From assembly GCA_038239195.1 (NCBI GenBank), contig JBBSEZ010000078.1, positions 1-27,851 on the forward strand: a DNA stretch of 27,851 bases. The letters run 5' to 3'. Made by a program: the position numbers and the translations under genes. The notes below the pieces were generated by a model. It saw only the letters and a program-made list of their open reading frames with translations. It did not search any database and was not told where the DNA came from. This DNA is from JBBSEZ01 sp038239195 (GTDB taxonomy: Bacteria; Planctomycetota; Planctomycetia; Gemmatales; Gemmataceae). Shown here piece after piece: positions 7,064 through 16,095 of this stretch (positions are counted from its first letter, which is position 1; each line of letters starts with the position of its first letter).

Positions 7064-7885
7064 ATGTCCACACGCCTGCCGATCCAGTTGCTGCGGATGC
7101 GCTACGCCGAGGCCGCCCAGGCCTACCTGCGCATGCTGCGCACCCAACGTCCCGAGCACTTCATGGAATCGACCACCCAGGCGCGGCAACGGAAGATCAC
7201 CCTGGAGAGCCTCGACCTGGTGTCGGCGCGCCGGCCCGAGGTGCAGGTCTTCAACGAACTGCTCGTGCAGTACACCGAAAAAGGCTCCGAGGAGGTCCGG
7301 CAAGTGGTGCCGGACAACATGGTCGTAACGCACCGCGAGCCCATCGAGGCGGAAGGCAGTTTCGACGTGGAGCTCCAACCCGTCGGCCCGCTGTGGGTGC
7401 TGGAGTACGTCTCGAAGCACAGCAAGCGGAAGGACAACGAGGAGAGCTTTCCGAAGTACGAGCGCGCCCTGAAGGTGCCCTATCTCCTGTTGTTCTACCC
7501 CGACGATCAGGAGGTGACCCTCTACCGGCACAACCGGCGGCGCTACGTCTCGGTCAAGCCGAACGAGAACGGCCGCCTGGCGATCCCGGACCTGGAGCTG
7601 GAGGTCGCGCTGCTCGACGGCTGGGTGCGTTTCTGGTTCCGCGGCGACCTGCTGCCGCTCCCGGCCGACCTCCAGGCCGAGCTCGACGAGCAAAGGCGCC
7701 GGAACGAGCAGCTCCAGCGGCGGCTCAACGACGAGGGCCGGCGCGCGGACGACGAGCGCCGGCGCGCGGACGACGAGTGCCGGCGCGCGGACGACGAGCG
7801 GAACCGGGCCGACGGGGCCGAACGGAGGCTGGCGGACGCGCTGGCGGAACTGGAGAGGTTGCGGGGCTCGAGGTCGAACGGTTGA
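7064..7885 (+). CDS. Uma2-family (DUF820) PD-(D/E)XK nuclease-like protein with heptad-repeat tail
   Basis: The 273-residue protein carries the Uma2 core: VPDNMVV at 82-88, WVLEYVSKHSKRKD at 111-124 with Glu114, then SFPKYERALKVPYLLLFYP at 128-146. This is the restriction-endonuclease-like fold that is greatly expanded in planctomycetes and cyanobacteria; its cellular role is unknown. The last 70 residues form a charged coiled coil with a 7-residue repeat (DDERRRA type) encoded by near-identical 21-base units. The tail probably oligomerises the protein. The gene starts 10 bases after the metalloregulator with GAGGGAACAGG just upstream, so the two are likely co-transcribed, and it ends 18 bases before the Rrf2 gene. 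Confidence 0.85.
   Translation: MSTRLPIQLLRMRYAEAAQAYLRMLRTQRPEHFMESTTQARQRKITLESLDLVSARRPEVQVFNELLVQYTEKGSEEVRQVVPDNMVVTHREPIEAEGSFDVELQPVGPLWVLEYVSKHSKRKDNEESFPKYERALKVPYLLLFYPDDQEVTLYRHNRRRYVSVKPNENGRLAIPDLELEVALLDGWVRFWFRGDLLPLPADLQAELDEQRRRNEQLQRRLNDEGRRADDERRRADDECRRADDERNRADGAERRLADALAELERLRGSRSNG
7728..7811 (+). repeat. Four tandem 21-base repeats inside the Uma2 gene
   Basis: Units start at 7728, 7749, 7770 and 7791. The first three differ at only one or two positions around the core ACGACGAG..GCCGGCGCGCGG; the fourth is diverged in its second half. Each unit encodes one heptad of the coiled-coil tail, so copy number can change without shifting the frame. Confidence 0.9.
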
Positions 7886-7903
7886 GAAGGGAAGGGGAGG
7901 GCG

Positions 7904-8347
7904 ATGTTCTCGCAGAAGGTCGAGTATGCGTTGCGGGCGGTGGTGCATCTGGCGCACGAATTGCCGGCAGCGCGAACGGTGGAGCAGATCGCCGTCGCGA
8001 CGCGGGTGCCGCCGGCGTACCTGGCCAAGGTGGTGCAGGAGTTGACGCGGGCCGGCGTGGTGCGCTCGCAGCGCGGCGTCGGCGGGGGGGCGACGCTGGC
8101 CAAGTCGCCGGAGGAACTGACGCTCCTGGAGGTGGTCAACGCGGTCGATCCGATCCGGCGCATCACGACGTGTCCGCTGGGGCTGGAAGCGCACGGGGTG
8201 CGGCTGTGCCCGCTGCACAAGCGGCTGGACAACGCGCTGGCGCTCGTCGAAGATGCGTTTCGCCGGACGACCCTGGCCGAGGTGCTGGCCGAGCCCAGCG
8301 AGAGCGTGCCGCTGTGCGACTTCCCCGCGAGGAGGGCGATACAGTGA
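7904..8347 (+). CDS. Rrf2-family transcriptional regulator
   Basis: The 147-residue protein begins MFSQKVEYALRAVVHLA and continues with an HTH and wing (IAVATRVPPAYLAKVVQELTRAGVVRSQRGVGGG), the standard Rrf2 N-terminus. Rrf2 proteins such as IscR and NsrR sense iron-sulphur status, nitric oxide or redox through a cluster. IscR uses Cys92, Cys98, Cys104 and His107. Here Cys90, Cys102 and His105 fall at matching spacing, but the middle Cys is replaced by Ala96. A further Cys lies near the C-terminus (SVPLCDFP). The start has a GGGAGGG site 5 bases upstream. It follows the Uma2 gene by 18 bases and may close an operon led by the metalloregulator. Confidence 0.88.
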   Translation: MFSQKVEYALRAVVHLAHELPAARTVEQIAVATRVPPAYLAKVVQELTRAGVVRSQRGVGGGATLAKSPEELTLLEVVNAVDPIRRITTCPLGLEAHGVRLCPLHKRLDNALALVEDAFRRTTLAEVLAEPSESVPLCDFPARRAIQ

Positions 8348-8462
8348 ACGGCGCCGGGTTGGTGCTTGCCGTTCGCCCTTTCCTGGAGTTTACTGATAGG
8401 CGGCGCGCTCGCCGGATCGCATCGCGGAAACGCCCCGAAAGCTCGCCCCCGGGAGGGAAGCC

Positions 8463-8972
8463 ATGATCGGTGGGAAGCATCACGGCCCGGGCTACCCCGT
8501 GACTCTGCGGGCCCGGACGGCCGCCGACCTCATGACGGCCAACCCGCTGTCGCTGCGCGACAGCGCCTCGCTGCGCGAGGCCATCGCGTTCCTGATCGAC
8601 CGGAGCATCAGCGGCGCCCCCGTCATCGACGAGGCCGGCCGGCCTGTTGGCGTCCTGACACGGGGCGACGTGCTCGTCCACGACCGCGAGACGGTCGAGT
8701 ACGTCGGCGAGCCGGAACACGAGTCGGGCGCCCCGCTGAAGCGACGCGACTGGGATCGATTCCAAATCGAGAAAGTCGATACGACCGTCGTGCGCGACCT
8801 GATGACGCCGGCCATCTTCTCGGTCGCGGCGAACACCCCAGCCACGGCCGTCATTGGGCAGCTGCGCGACCTCAACGTACATCGGGTCTTCGTGACCGAC
8901 GACAACGGAGTGCTCGTCGGGGTCATCAGCGCCCTCGACGTGCTGCGCCACCTCGAATTGCCCGAGCGCTGA
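8463..8972 (+). CDS. Tandem CBS-domain protein
   Basis: The 169-residue protein consists almost entirely of two CBS domains: residues 20-72 (TAADLMTANPLSLRDSAS through VGVLTRGDVLVHD) and 107-166 (VRDLMTPAIFSVAANTP through VGVISALDVLRHLE). A charged linker of about 35 residues joins them. CBS pairs bind adenine nucleotides and usually report energy state to a partner, but no fused effector is present here. GGGAGGG stands 6 bases before the ATG. The gene is separated from rrf2 by 115 bases and converges on the leftward gene at 9005, with only a short CCGCC-TCCC-GGCGG hairpin (8973-8986) in the 32-base gap. Confidence 0.88.
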   Translation: MIGGKHHGPGYPVTLRARTAADLMTANPLSLRDSASLREAIAFLIDRSISGAPVIDEAGRPVGVLTRGDVLVHDRETVEYVGEPEHESGAPLKRRDWDRFQIEKVDTTVVRDLMTPAIFSVAANTPATAVIGQLRDLNVHRVFVTDDNGVLVGVISALDVLRHLELPER

Positions 8973-9004
8973 CCGCCTCCCGGCGGGCTCGATAGTACGA
9001 CTCG

Positions 9005-9484
9005 TCAGAAGGGGAGGAGGGCGGCCTTGGCGGCGCCGAGCCGGATCGGCTCCAGCCGGCGGCGCTGGTTCTCGGCGCGCTGCCCCAATCGCCCGTAGTC
9101 GGCCCCAGGCGGCGCTGGCACTCCGGCGACGGCCAGGGCTTGCCAGAGCAGGCGTTTGCCCTCGATCCCGACGGACAAGGCGTCGAGCGCTTCGAGCAGG
9201 CGGAAAGGCCCGGCCGCCGGGTCGTCCCGGTGCAACTTGAGCTGGGTCAGTTTCTCCGCGACCCAGGCCGTCGCCTTGCGCGTGGCGCTGGCGGGGACGT
9301 GCAACTGGACCATGAGCGCGTCCAACTGCTTGCGGTCCTCCGCGACGTCGGCGCGCAGGCCGGCGAGAAAGCCCTCCACCTCCTTGCCGGCATATGCCTT
9401 CTCCAGATGTTCCAGCAACTCGAGGGCGCCGACGGAGCCGGCGAGGTGGTCGTTCAGGTAGGTCGCGACGTGCTCGTTGGGCAT
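9005..9484 (-). CDS. All-helical hypothetical protein
   Basis: The 159-residue soluble protein begins VATYLNDHLAGSVGALELLEHL and continues with long amphipathic helices (EVEGFLAGLRADVAEDRKQLDALM, RKATAWVAEKLTQLKL, FRLLEALDALSVGIEGKRLLWQAL). The four-helix pattern recalls ferritin-like bundles, but the regular Glu/His pairs needed for a di-iron site are not evident. I recognise it only as a conserved planctomycete-type unknown. GGGAGCGG lies upstream of the ATG at 9484. It is the last of three leftward genes (kinase, DUF3754 protein, this one), 81 bases after its neighbour. Confidence 0.7.
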   Translation of the reverse strand: MPNEHVATYLNDHLAGSVGALELLEHLEKAYAGKEVEGFLAGLRADVAEDRKQLDALMVQLHVPASATRKATAWVAEKLTQLKLHRDDPAAGPFRLLEALDALSVGIEGKRLLWQALAVAGVPAPPGADYGRLGQRAENQRRRLEPIRLGAAKAALLPF

Positions 9485-9565
9485 GGTTCACCGCTCCCTT
9501 GGCGAGATGAGGGCAACCATTTTCGCTTGCAAAGGCCATGCCTACGGCTGCCCGGTGAGGGCGGC

Positions 9566-10825
9566 CTACGCCACCGGCGGGGCCTCGTACTCGGGGTTGT
9601 TGTACTTGAAGTAATTGTCCCAGCGGTAATCGAGCATCTCCAGCGCCTTGTCCAGCGAGACGGCGCGATAGCGGTCGCCGCTCTTCTTGACGATGTTCAG
9701 GCGCTCGAGTTTCTCCAGCGCATCGCCGATCTCGAAGTCCACCTTGAGCGGTTTGCCCTTCACGACCACGGCGCCTTCGAGATAGTTCTCGACGTAGTCG
9801 TCGAGCATCTCCTGCGTCCAGCCCTGCTCGGGCGCGAACTTCCAAAGGCAGAAGTAGGCCAGGAAGACCTCGCGACACTCCTGCTCCTCGGCCTCGTCGA
9901 GGATGCGCACCAACACGCCCGTGTTGCTGTCCAGCGTCTGGTAGTAGAGGCTGCGCGTCAGGCGGAAGTTGTAGCTCTGCTTCTTGGTCTGCCAACTGTG
10001 GTACGACTTGTAGCCGTAGCCCCCCACCGCCCCCGCCGCGCTCCACGTCATCACGGCCCCGGCCGCGCCCATCACGTCCGTCAGCACCGTATCGACGTGG
10101 CGGATGCTCTGCACGATGCTGTACCCCATCAGCCCGAGGCCCGTCAGCAGCGGATAGACGATCATCCCGCGGTCCATCTTCGACAGCCGCACGCGGGCCC
10201 CCGGCAACAGCATGTCGAGGTCGGCCTTGGGCACGTCCTTGAAGACCTTGAGGAACACGCTGTCGGTGTTGACGTCGGGGTCTTTCAGGTAGCCCTTCTT
10301 GATCTTGAGGAGCATCACCAGCCGCGAGAAGACCGGCAGCTTGATCGTCTCCTTGCGCCAAAACTTCCACCACACCCGTCGAGTGCGCACTCCCATCACG
10401 TCGCCGCGCGCGAAGACCTCGAGGCGCTCGAAACTGTTCAGATCGACCCAGGTGTCCAGGCCCCAGTCGGTGGGCACCTCCTCGAGGAACTTTTCGATCT
10501 CCTGCCGGGTAAGCCGCTTGAAGTTGGCGCGCTCCATCAGCCCGACGAACTTGTCGAAGACCTCGCCCATCCGCACCTGGCGATCCTCGGGGGCAAGGGG
10601 CTTCAGCACCAGCGTTTCGGAGTCGGGGTCGAACGGCGCGTAGGCGTTCTTGAGGTCTTCGAGCTGCTGGAGATACTCGAAGTGGAAGACCGAACTGACC
10701 AGGCGGAAGAACTGGCGGAGCGGCTCGCGCTCCTCGAAGCGCACCTGCTTGTCCTTGACGAGCAGTTCGCCCAGGTCGTTCTTGCGCAGCGGGATGTAGT
10801 GCTCGCGGTCGGTGTACTCCGCCAT
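9566..10825 (-). CDS. DUF3754 (TMEM143-like) membrane protein
   Basis: The 419-residue protein starts with YTDREHYIPLRKNDLGELL and has the features of the DUF3754/TMEM143 family: a soluble N-terminal half, two central hydrophobic segments (residues about 220-240, GMIVYPLLTGLGLMGYSIVQ, and about 247-270, VMGAAGAVMTWSAAGAVGGYG), then a YKSYHSWQTKKQSYNFRLTRSLYYQTLDSN-type motif and a helical C-terminal part. The biochemical role of the family is unknown. GAGGAGG lies 8 bases before the ATG at 10825. The kinase gene ends 48 bases upstream on the same strand, so the kinase may phosphorylate or regulate this membrane protein; that is inference from position only. Confidence 0.85.
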   Translation of the reverse strand: MAEYTDREHYIPLRKNDLGELLVKDKQVRFEEREPLRQFFRLVSSVFHFEYLQQLEDLKNAYAPFDPDSETLVLKPLAPEDRQVRMGEVFDKFVGLMERANFKRLTRQEIEKFLEEVPTDWGLDTWVDLNSFERLEVFARGDVMGVRTRRVWWKFWRKETIKLPVFSRLVMLLKIKKGYLKDPDVNTDSVFLKVFKDVPKADLDMLLPGARVRLSKMDRGMIVYPLLTGLGLMGYSIVQSIRHVDTVLTDVMGAAGAVMTWSAAGAVGGYGYKSYHSWQTKKQSYNFRLTRSLYYQTLDSNTGVLVRILDEAEEQECREVFLAYFCLWKFAPEQGWTQEMLDDYVENYLEGAVVVKGKPLKVDFEIGDALEKLERLNIVKKSGDRYRAVSLDKALEMLDYRWDNYFKYNNPEYEAPPVA

Positions 10826-10873
10826 GGCTGCGTCCTCCTCGCCTGCCGGCAGCGAACGCTTGCCGGCTCGCCT

Positions 10874-11740
<867 letters not shown>

Positions 11741-11827
11741 GGGGCCTTCCGCGTGCGCAACGGGGGACGTCTCGGGGTCATCATAGCAGCCGCCCCAGCG
11801 AGTCAGTAGCCCGCAGTTGGGCGTTTC

Positions 11828-11877
11828 GCGACGCTTCGCAGAAGCGTTGGCCGAAGACGCTTTCTGCGAAGCGTCGC
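11828..11877. repeat. Perfect 16-base inverted repeat in a divergent intergenic region
   Basis: GCGACGCTTCGCAGAA at 11828-11843 is perfectly complementary to TTCTGCGAAGCGTCGC at 11862-11877. The 18-base spacer also carries GCG and CGC that could extend the stem past one bulged base. It lies between the divergent kinase and proline dehydrogenase genes. There is no adjacent T-run. It may be an interspersed palindromic repeat or a regulatory hairpin. Confidence 0.8.
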
Positions 11878-11939
11878 TAACCGGGGCGCCCCTCCCAGCG
11901 CGGGGCGTTAGAATGATGGCTCGGTCTTGGATCGCAACG

Positions 11940-13355
11940 ATGGCGAGACGCGAGGGTGGTTCCTTGCCACGCACTACGGACTACGGGCTACGGGCTAATC
12001 GTGTCGAAGCGCTGACCCGTCGCCTCGGCCGCGAGATCTTCGCACGCGTCGGCCGGTCGGGGCCGCTGCCCTTCAGTCCCGGCTGGCTCGACGAGCGGTT
12101 GATGGCGTGGACGATGGGCGACGAGGCGGTGAAGGTCCAGCTATTCCGCTTCGTGGACGTGCTCCCCCAGTTGCAGGGCCCAGCCGCCATCACGCGCCAC
12201 CTGCGCGAATACTTCGCGGAGGCCGGCGACCACCTGCCCGGCTGGCTGCATCTCGGCCTGCGCTGGCTGCCCGAGCGCGGGCTGCTGGGCCGGTTCCTCG
12301 CCTGGGCCGCGCGCTTCTCCGCTCGCAGGCTGGCCCGCAAGTTCATCGCCGGCTCCAACGTCCCCGAGGCGCTCGAGGCGATCGCCCGGCTGCGCCGCCG
12401 CTCGCTGGCCTTCACCGTCGATTTGCTTGGGGAGGCGACGATCACCGAGGCCGAGGCGGAGGCCGCGCAGCAGGAGTACCTCGGGCTCCTCACCGGGCTG
12501 AGCGACTCGGTCAACGCCTGGCCCGCCAACGACCTGATCGACCGCGGCCCCGAAGGCCCCCTCCCGCGCGTCAACGTCTCCGTGAAACTGTCGGCCCTCT
12601 ACAGCCAGTTCGACCCCATCGACCCCGATGGGACGAGCCGGGCCGTACGCGGCCGGTTGCGGCCCATCCTGCGCGCCGCCCGGCAGCACGGGGCCTTCGT
12701 CAACTTCGACATGGAACAGTACTCTTTCAAAGACCTCACCCTGCAAATCTTCGAGGAGGTGCTGGAGGAGGACGATTTCCGCGACTGGCCCGACGTCGGC
12801 ATCGCCCTCCAGGCCTACCTGCGCGACTGCGGCGACGACCTGGCGCGACTGCGCCGGTGGGCGGAGCGGCGCGCGGCGCCGGTCTGGGTACGCCTGGTCA
12901 AGGGGGCCTACTGGGACTACGAGAGCATCCTGGCGGAGCAACTCGGCTGGCCGGTCCCCGTATGGGGCCGCAAGTGGGAGACCGACGCCGCCTACGAGAG
13001 ACACACGCGCTATCTGTTGGAGGAAAGTCGCTGGCTGCGCCCCGCGCTGGCCAGCCATAACGTGCGCAGTCTGGCCCACGCGCTCGCCGTGGCGCAGGCC
13101 CTCGGGCTGCCTCCGCACAGTTTTGAACTGCAACTCCTGTACGGCATGGCCGACCCGGTCAAGGACGTGCTCGTCGATCTCGGCCAGCGCGTGCGCGTCT
13201 ACACGCCTTACGGCGACTTGCTGCCGGGCATGGCCTACCTGGTGAGGCGCTTGCTGGAGAACACCGCCAACGAATCGTTTTTGCGCGCCAGCTTCAGCGA
13301 GCGCGTTTCCGAGGAAACGTTGTTGCGCAATCCGCTGGAGATGGAGGCGCGATGA
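11940..13355 (+). CDS. Proline dehydrogenase (PutA-type PRODH domain, stand-alone)
   Basis: The 471-residue protein is the FAD-dependent PRODH barrel that oxidises proline to pyrroline-5-carboxylate. Visible motifs are VNVSVKLSALYSQFDP, FVNFDMEQYSFKD, VRLVKGAYWDYE, ASHNVRSLAHA, FELQLLYGM and the substrate-binding YLVRRLLENTANESFLR near the C-terminus. An N-terminal helical region precedes the barrel, as in bifunctional PutA. The protein stops about 20 residues after the last barrel motif (LLRNPLEMEAR), where bifunctional proteins run on into the P5C dehydrogenase. No dehydrogenase is in the window. The start is uncertain: ATGs at 11913, 11916 and 11940 are all in frame. I chose 11940 because a TAGAAT -10-like hexamer covers 11909-11914. 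Confidence 0.88.
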   Translation: MARREGGSLPRTTDYGLRANRVEALTRRLGREIFARVGRSGPLPFSPGWLDERLMAWTMGDEAVKVQLFRFVDVLPQLQGPAAITRHLREYFAEAGDHLPGWLHLGLRWLPERGLLGRFLAWAARFSARRLARKFIAGSNVPEALEAIARLRRRSLAFTVDLLGEATITEAEAEAAQQEYLGLLTGLSDSVNAWPANDLIDRGPEGPLPRVNVSVKLSALYSQFDPIDPDGTSRAVRGRLRPILRAARQHGAFVNFDMEQYSFKDLTLQIFEEVLEEDDFRDWPDVGIALQAYLRDCGDDLARLRRWAERRAAPVWVRLVKGAYWDYESILAEQLGWPVPVWGRKWETDAAYERHTRYLLEESRWLRPALASHNVRSLAHALAVAQALGLPPHSFELQLLYGMADPVKDVLVDLGQRVRVYTPYGDLLPGMAYLVRRLLENTANESFLRASFSERVSEETLLRNPLEMEAR

Positions 13356-13385
13356 AGCGTTAGGCGAGCGGCAGGAGTTGGTTTG

Positions 13386-13439
13386 TTGTAGGACGGCCCT
13401 CCTGAGCCGTCCGGACGGCTCAGGAAGGCCGTCCTACAA
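13386..13439. repeat. 54-base near-perfect palindrome, possible bidirectional terminator or mobile repeat
   Basis: The two 27-base arms (13386-13412 and 13413-13439) are reverse complements except for one base (C at 13399 against A at 13426). There is no loop; the centre is GTCCGGAC and the ends are TTGTAGGACGGCC and GGCCGTCCTACAA. It begins 31 bases after the proline dehydrogenase stop and lies before the convergent glycosyltransferase gene. Elements starting TGTAGGACGG are the kind of interspersed repeat I would expect in planctomycetes, but copy number cannot be checked here. Confidence 0.9.
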
Positions 13440-13579
13440 GGAGGCCTTTTCCTGCCGGTCGCGTTACGTCTCCCGGCGTTCCCTTCTGCTCGGTCGGAGT
13501 CGTCGAGCCGGTTCGCTTTCCGAGCCGGGAGGGGGAAGGCGACGCCATCGTCGATCGGCCAGCAGGGCCGGTTCTCCGC

Positions 13580-14890
13580 TCAACAGCGGCCCGCGAGAGA
13601 GTGAGGAGGCGTGGAAGCCGATCGAGCCCTTTCTGGCAAAGGAACTGCGGCCCTGACGCGACGGGTCGGGCAGGGGAGGGCCTGGCGCGCCCGCTGCGCC
13701 TGGGCATGCCCGATCAACCAGACGACGAACACCCCGGTCCCCAGCGGGAGCGTCGCGACCAGCAGGGGGAGCGCACCGAGCAGAGGCCGGGTAACGTTGC
13801 CCCAGCCCAGCACCATGACCAGGACGAAGGCCGACCTCGCGAGCAAGGCCCCGGGCGGCCCGGCCTGGGGGTCGAGCACGGCCCAGGCAAGAGCCGGCGC
13901 CAGGAACACGTAGGTGGCGTGTTCGCTGGCCGGACCGAACAGCATCAGCCAGGCGCTGCCCAGGGCCAGCGTCGCGTTCACCTGCCAGCGCCGGTCGGCG
14001 CAGCGCCGGCGCAGATGGAGGCACCAGAGCAGGACCGCGCCGGCAGTCGTCAACTGGAGCGTGCGATAGACCGGGCTGTTGAAGGAGGTGTCGAGTATGA
14101 GGGGGCCCTCGCTGGCCGCGAAGGTGTGGCGAGCGACCTCCCAAATGGTCCAGGCGTCGCGAAAGCCGGGCCAGCGCTCGCCGGATGAGGCGGTCAGGTG
14201 GCCGAGCCAGCCAGCGTAATGGGCGAGTACCAGGCTGGGAGGGCGCGTGAGGAAAGGGACGAGCGGCAGCGCGACCAGCGCGCAGGCGAAGCGAGGCGCG
14301 AGCCGGCGCGGCCAGAGGGCACACAGCAGCAGGGCAGGGGCAAGAGGCGTGAGCTTGATCCAGACGGCTGCGGACAGCAGGAACGAGGCCCGCCACCAGC
14401 GCTCGCGCACCACCTCGGCCGCCCCGAGGAGCAGTAGGCCGACAACCAGGGCGTTGCTCTGCCCGTTCCACAGCCCGCGGAGGGCCCCCAGCGCGCCGAG
14501 GGCCAGCAGGGCCCCCGTCCGCGCTTCGCCCAGGTCTTCGGGCAAGACGCGACGGGCGAAGCGCCATAGGCCCGCGACGAGGACGGCACAACTCGCCCAG
14601 GCCCACAGCGCCCCGCCGACGCGCGTACCGAACCAACTCAAGGGCGTGGCGACGAGGACGAAGGTGGGCGGGTAGCGGAAGTAATCGAGGCCAGGCAGTT
14701 TGTCGTAAAGCGGTCGATCGGCCCAGTAGCGGTCGGCGGCAGCGACGAAGATGGGAAAGACGGTGTGGCTCTCGGGGCGCAACAGGGCGCGAACGCTGAC
14801 GGCACAGGCCAGGACCAGCCAGACCCCCAGCGCCAGGCGCAGGGCGCGGCGCGCCGGACGGGGAGAGTGGGTCGTGCTCAGCATCTCCAT
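13580..14890 (-). CDS. GT87/DUF2029-type polytopic membrane glycosyltransferase
   Basis: The 436-residue protein has about ten hydrophobic segments and the DUF2029 signature early on: HTVFPIFVAAADRYWADRPLYD and FRYPPTFVLVATPLSWFG, then LWNGQSNALVVGLLLLG and WIKLTPLAPALLL. GT87 members, such as mycobacterial PimE, transfer mannose or arabinose from polyprenyl-phosphate donors to lipid-linked acceptors on the outer face of the membrane. The substrate here is unknown. The C-terminal 30 residues are basic, cytoplasmic-looking and low in complexity. The ATG at 14890 (or 14884, two codons in) follows the upstream gene's stop by 7 bases, so both are in one operon. Confidence 0.82.
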   Translation of the reverse strand: MEMLSTTHSPRPARRALRLALGVWLVLACAVSVRALLRPESHTVFPIFVAAADRYWADRPLYDKLPGLDYFRYPPTFVLVATPLSWFGTRVGGALWAWASCAVLVAGLWRFARRVLPEDLGEARTGALLALGALGALRGLWNGQSNALVVGLLLLGAAEVVRERWWRASFLLSAAVWIKLTPLAPALLLCALWPRRLAPRFACALVALPLVPFLTRPPSLVLAHYAGWLGHLTASSGERWPGFRDAWTIWEVARHTFAASEGPLILDTSFNSPVYRTLQLTTAGAVLLWCLHLRRRCADRRWQVNATLALGSAWLMLFGPASEHATYVFLAPALAWAVLDPQAGPPGALLARSAFVLVMVLGWGNVTRPLLGALPLLVATLPLGTGVFVVWLIGHAQAQRARQALPCPTRRVRAAVPLPERARSASTPPHSLAGRC

Positions 14891-14897
14891 GCCGGAC

Positions 14898-15974
14898 TCA
14901 CGATCTGGGGGGCGCGGCGGGCGGGCTGGGGGCCCGACCGGGGTGGAACTGGTGATTGAAGGGGCTCGGCCCCACGGGATCATCGGGGGCCTCCGCCGGC
15001 GCTCGCGCGGGCGCGGGTTGCGCCGGCCGTGGGGGGGTGGGCCGGGCGACCGAGGCCTGGACCGGCGCGGGCGCCGCGTCCTCGCCCCAGCGCGTCGCTC
15101 CGAGCGTGGGCGCGTCCAGGGGGACGGGGGGCCGCTCGCGCAGTTGTGGGTTGTGGTCGATCGTCAAACGCACCCACTCTTCGAGAGCGCGGAAGGCGAC
15201 CGCTTGCCGGTTGCGCAAGGGGGCGTTGCTCATTCCGCCGGCGTGGATGCTGATGGCCTTGGTCAGCAGGGGACTGGAGCTCGGCTCGTGGGCGTTGACC
15301 TGGGCCAGCACCGCCGTGAGGTTCTGGTTCAGGGTCCGCTTGTTGGCCAGCCCGACGTCCTTGGCGCGGGTCAGCTGAAACTTGCCCCCGTGAGCGGGCG
15401 AGTGGCAGCAGGCGCACGCGTTCATCAAGATCGGCTGGACCCGCGTCGAGAACTGTCCGAGCGCGGCAGTGGAGAGATCGACGTGCGGCACCGGCGGGTT
15501 GGCGCGTGCGCTGGCGGGACGTTCCGGGCCGTTCGCCTTCCGGACGGCGTCGCGCAGGTGCCCGGCAAGGCGGCGAGTTGCCGCGTGCTCGGGGCGCAGG
15601 GCCAATGCCGCTTCCGCCTCGACGAGAGCTTGCGGAGTCAGTTCGTTGAGCCGGCACCAGTTGGCCAGGCGCAACCGCTCGTCGGGGTCGCGCAGGTTGG
15701 CGCGGCCTCGGAGGTACTGGTACGCCTCGTCGAGCGACGCGCACACACGCGCGACGGTGTTCGCGGGCACCCACGTCTCTCCCGTGAGCCGACGGAGGCG
15801 GTACTCCTCGCCCACCTTATCGACGTCGCCTTGTAGGACCCGGTCGTTCTCCAGCAGGAGAACGCGCGCCTTCCCCGGTGGGCTTGCCCCGCCCGGTTCC
15901 GTCGCAGACGCCCAGCCGGCCCCCGCGAACAGCAGGGCGCCGACCCACACGATTGAGGCGGTTGAGGTTTTCAT
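14898..15974 (-). CDS. Exported c-type cytochrome-like protein
   Basis: The 358-residue protein has a signal peptide (MKTSTASIVWVGALLFAGAGWASA). A region of about 50-170 has tetratricopeptide-like helices (LRLANWCRLNELTPQALVEAEAALAL). One haem-binding CXXCH motif is visible as C187-A-C-C190-H191, followed by GKFQLTR, NLTAVLAQVN and ALEEWVRLTI as in planctomycete cytochrome-like domains. The C-terminal 60 residues are Pro/Ala-rich. It is presumably periplasmic or outer-face and covalently binds haem c; the partner is unknown. The extra Cys189 within CXXCH is unusual. The ATG at 15974 directly begins the signal peptide. It is the first gene of the pair with the GT87 protein. Confidence 0.78.
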   Translation of the reverse strand: MKTSTASIVWVGALLFAGAGWASATEPGGASPPGKARVLLLENDRVLQGDVDKVGEEYRLRRLTGETWVPANTVARVCASLDEAYQYLRGRANLRDPDERLRLANWCRLNELTPQALVEAEAALALRPEHAATRRLAGHLRDAVRKANGPERPASARANPPVPHVDLSTAALGQFSTRVQPILMNACACCHSPAHGGKFQLTRAKDVGLANKRTLNQNLTAVLAQVNAHEPSSSPLLTKAISIHAGGMSNAPLRNRQAVAFRALEEWVRLTIDHNPQLRERPPVPLDAPTLGATRWGEDAAPAPVQASVARPTPPRPAQPAPARAPAEAPDDPVGPSPFNHQFHPGRAPSPPAAPPRS

Positions 15975-16095
15975 GGTCGGCGTGTCATACGCGCTACCCC
16001 CTCCGGCTGTCAAGAGCGATCCAGCGTTCCCTCCCGGTTTGCGGGACCGCGCTCCTGGCCCCGACCCACAGTCGCCGCATTTAATTGCCAGTGAT

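Noticed and set aside
7728..7811. Tandem repeats considered as a CRISPR array
   Set aside because: The units abut with no spacers and are in frame in a coiled-coil coding region. No CRISPR array was seen anywhere in the window.
13378..13656. Plus-strand frame through the 54-base palindrome
   Set aside because: No ribosome site and an Arg/Ser-rich sequence derived from the palindrome and antisense of the glycosyltransferase gene.
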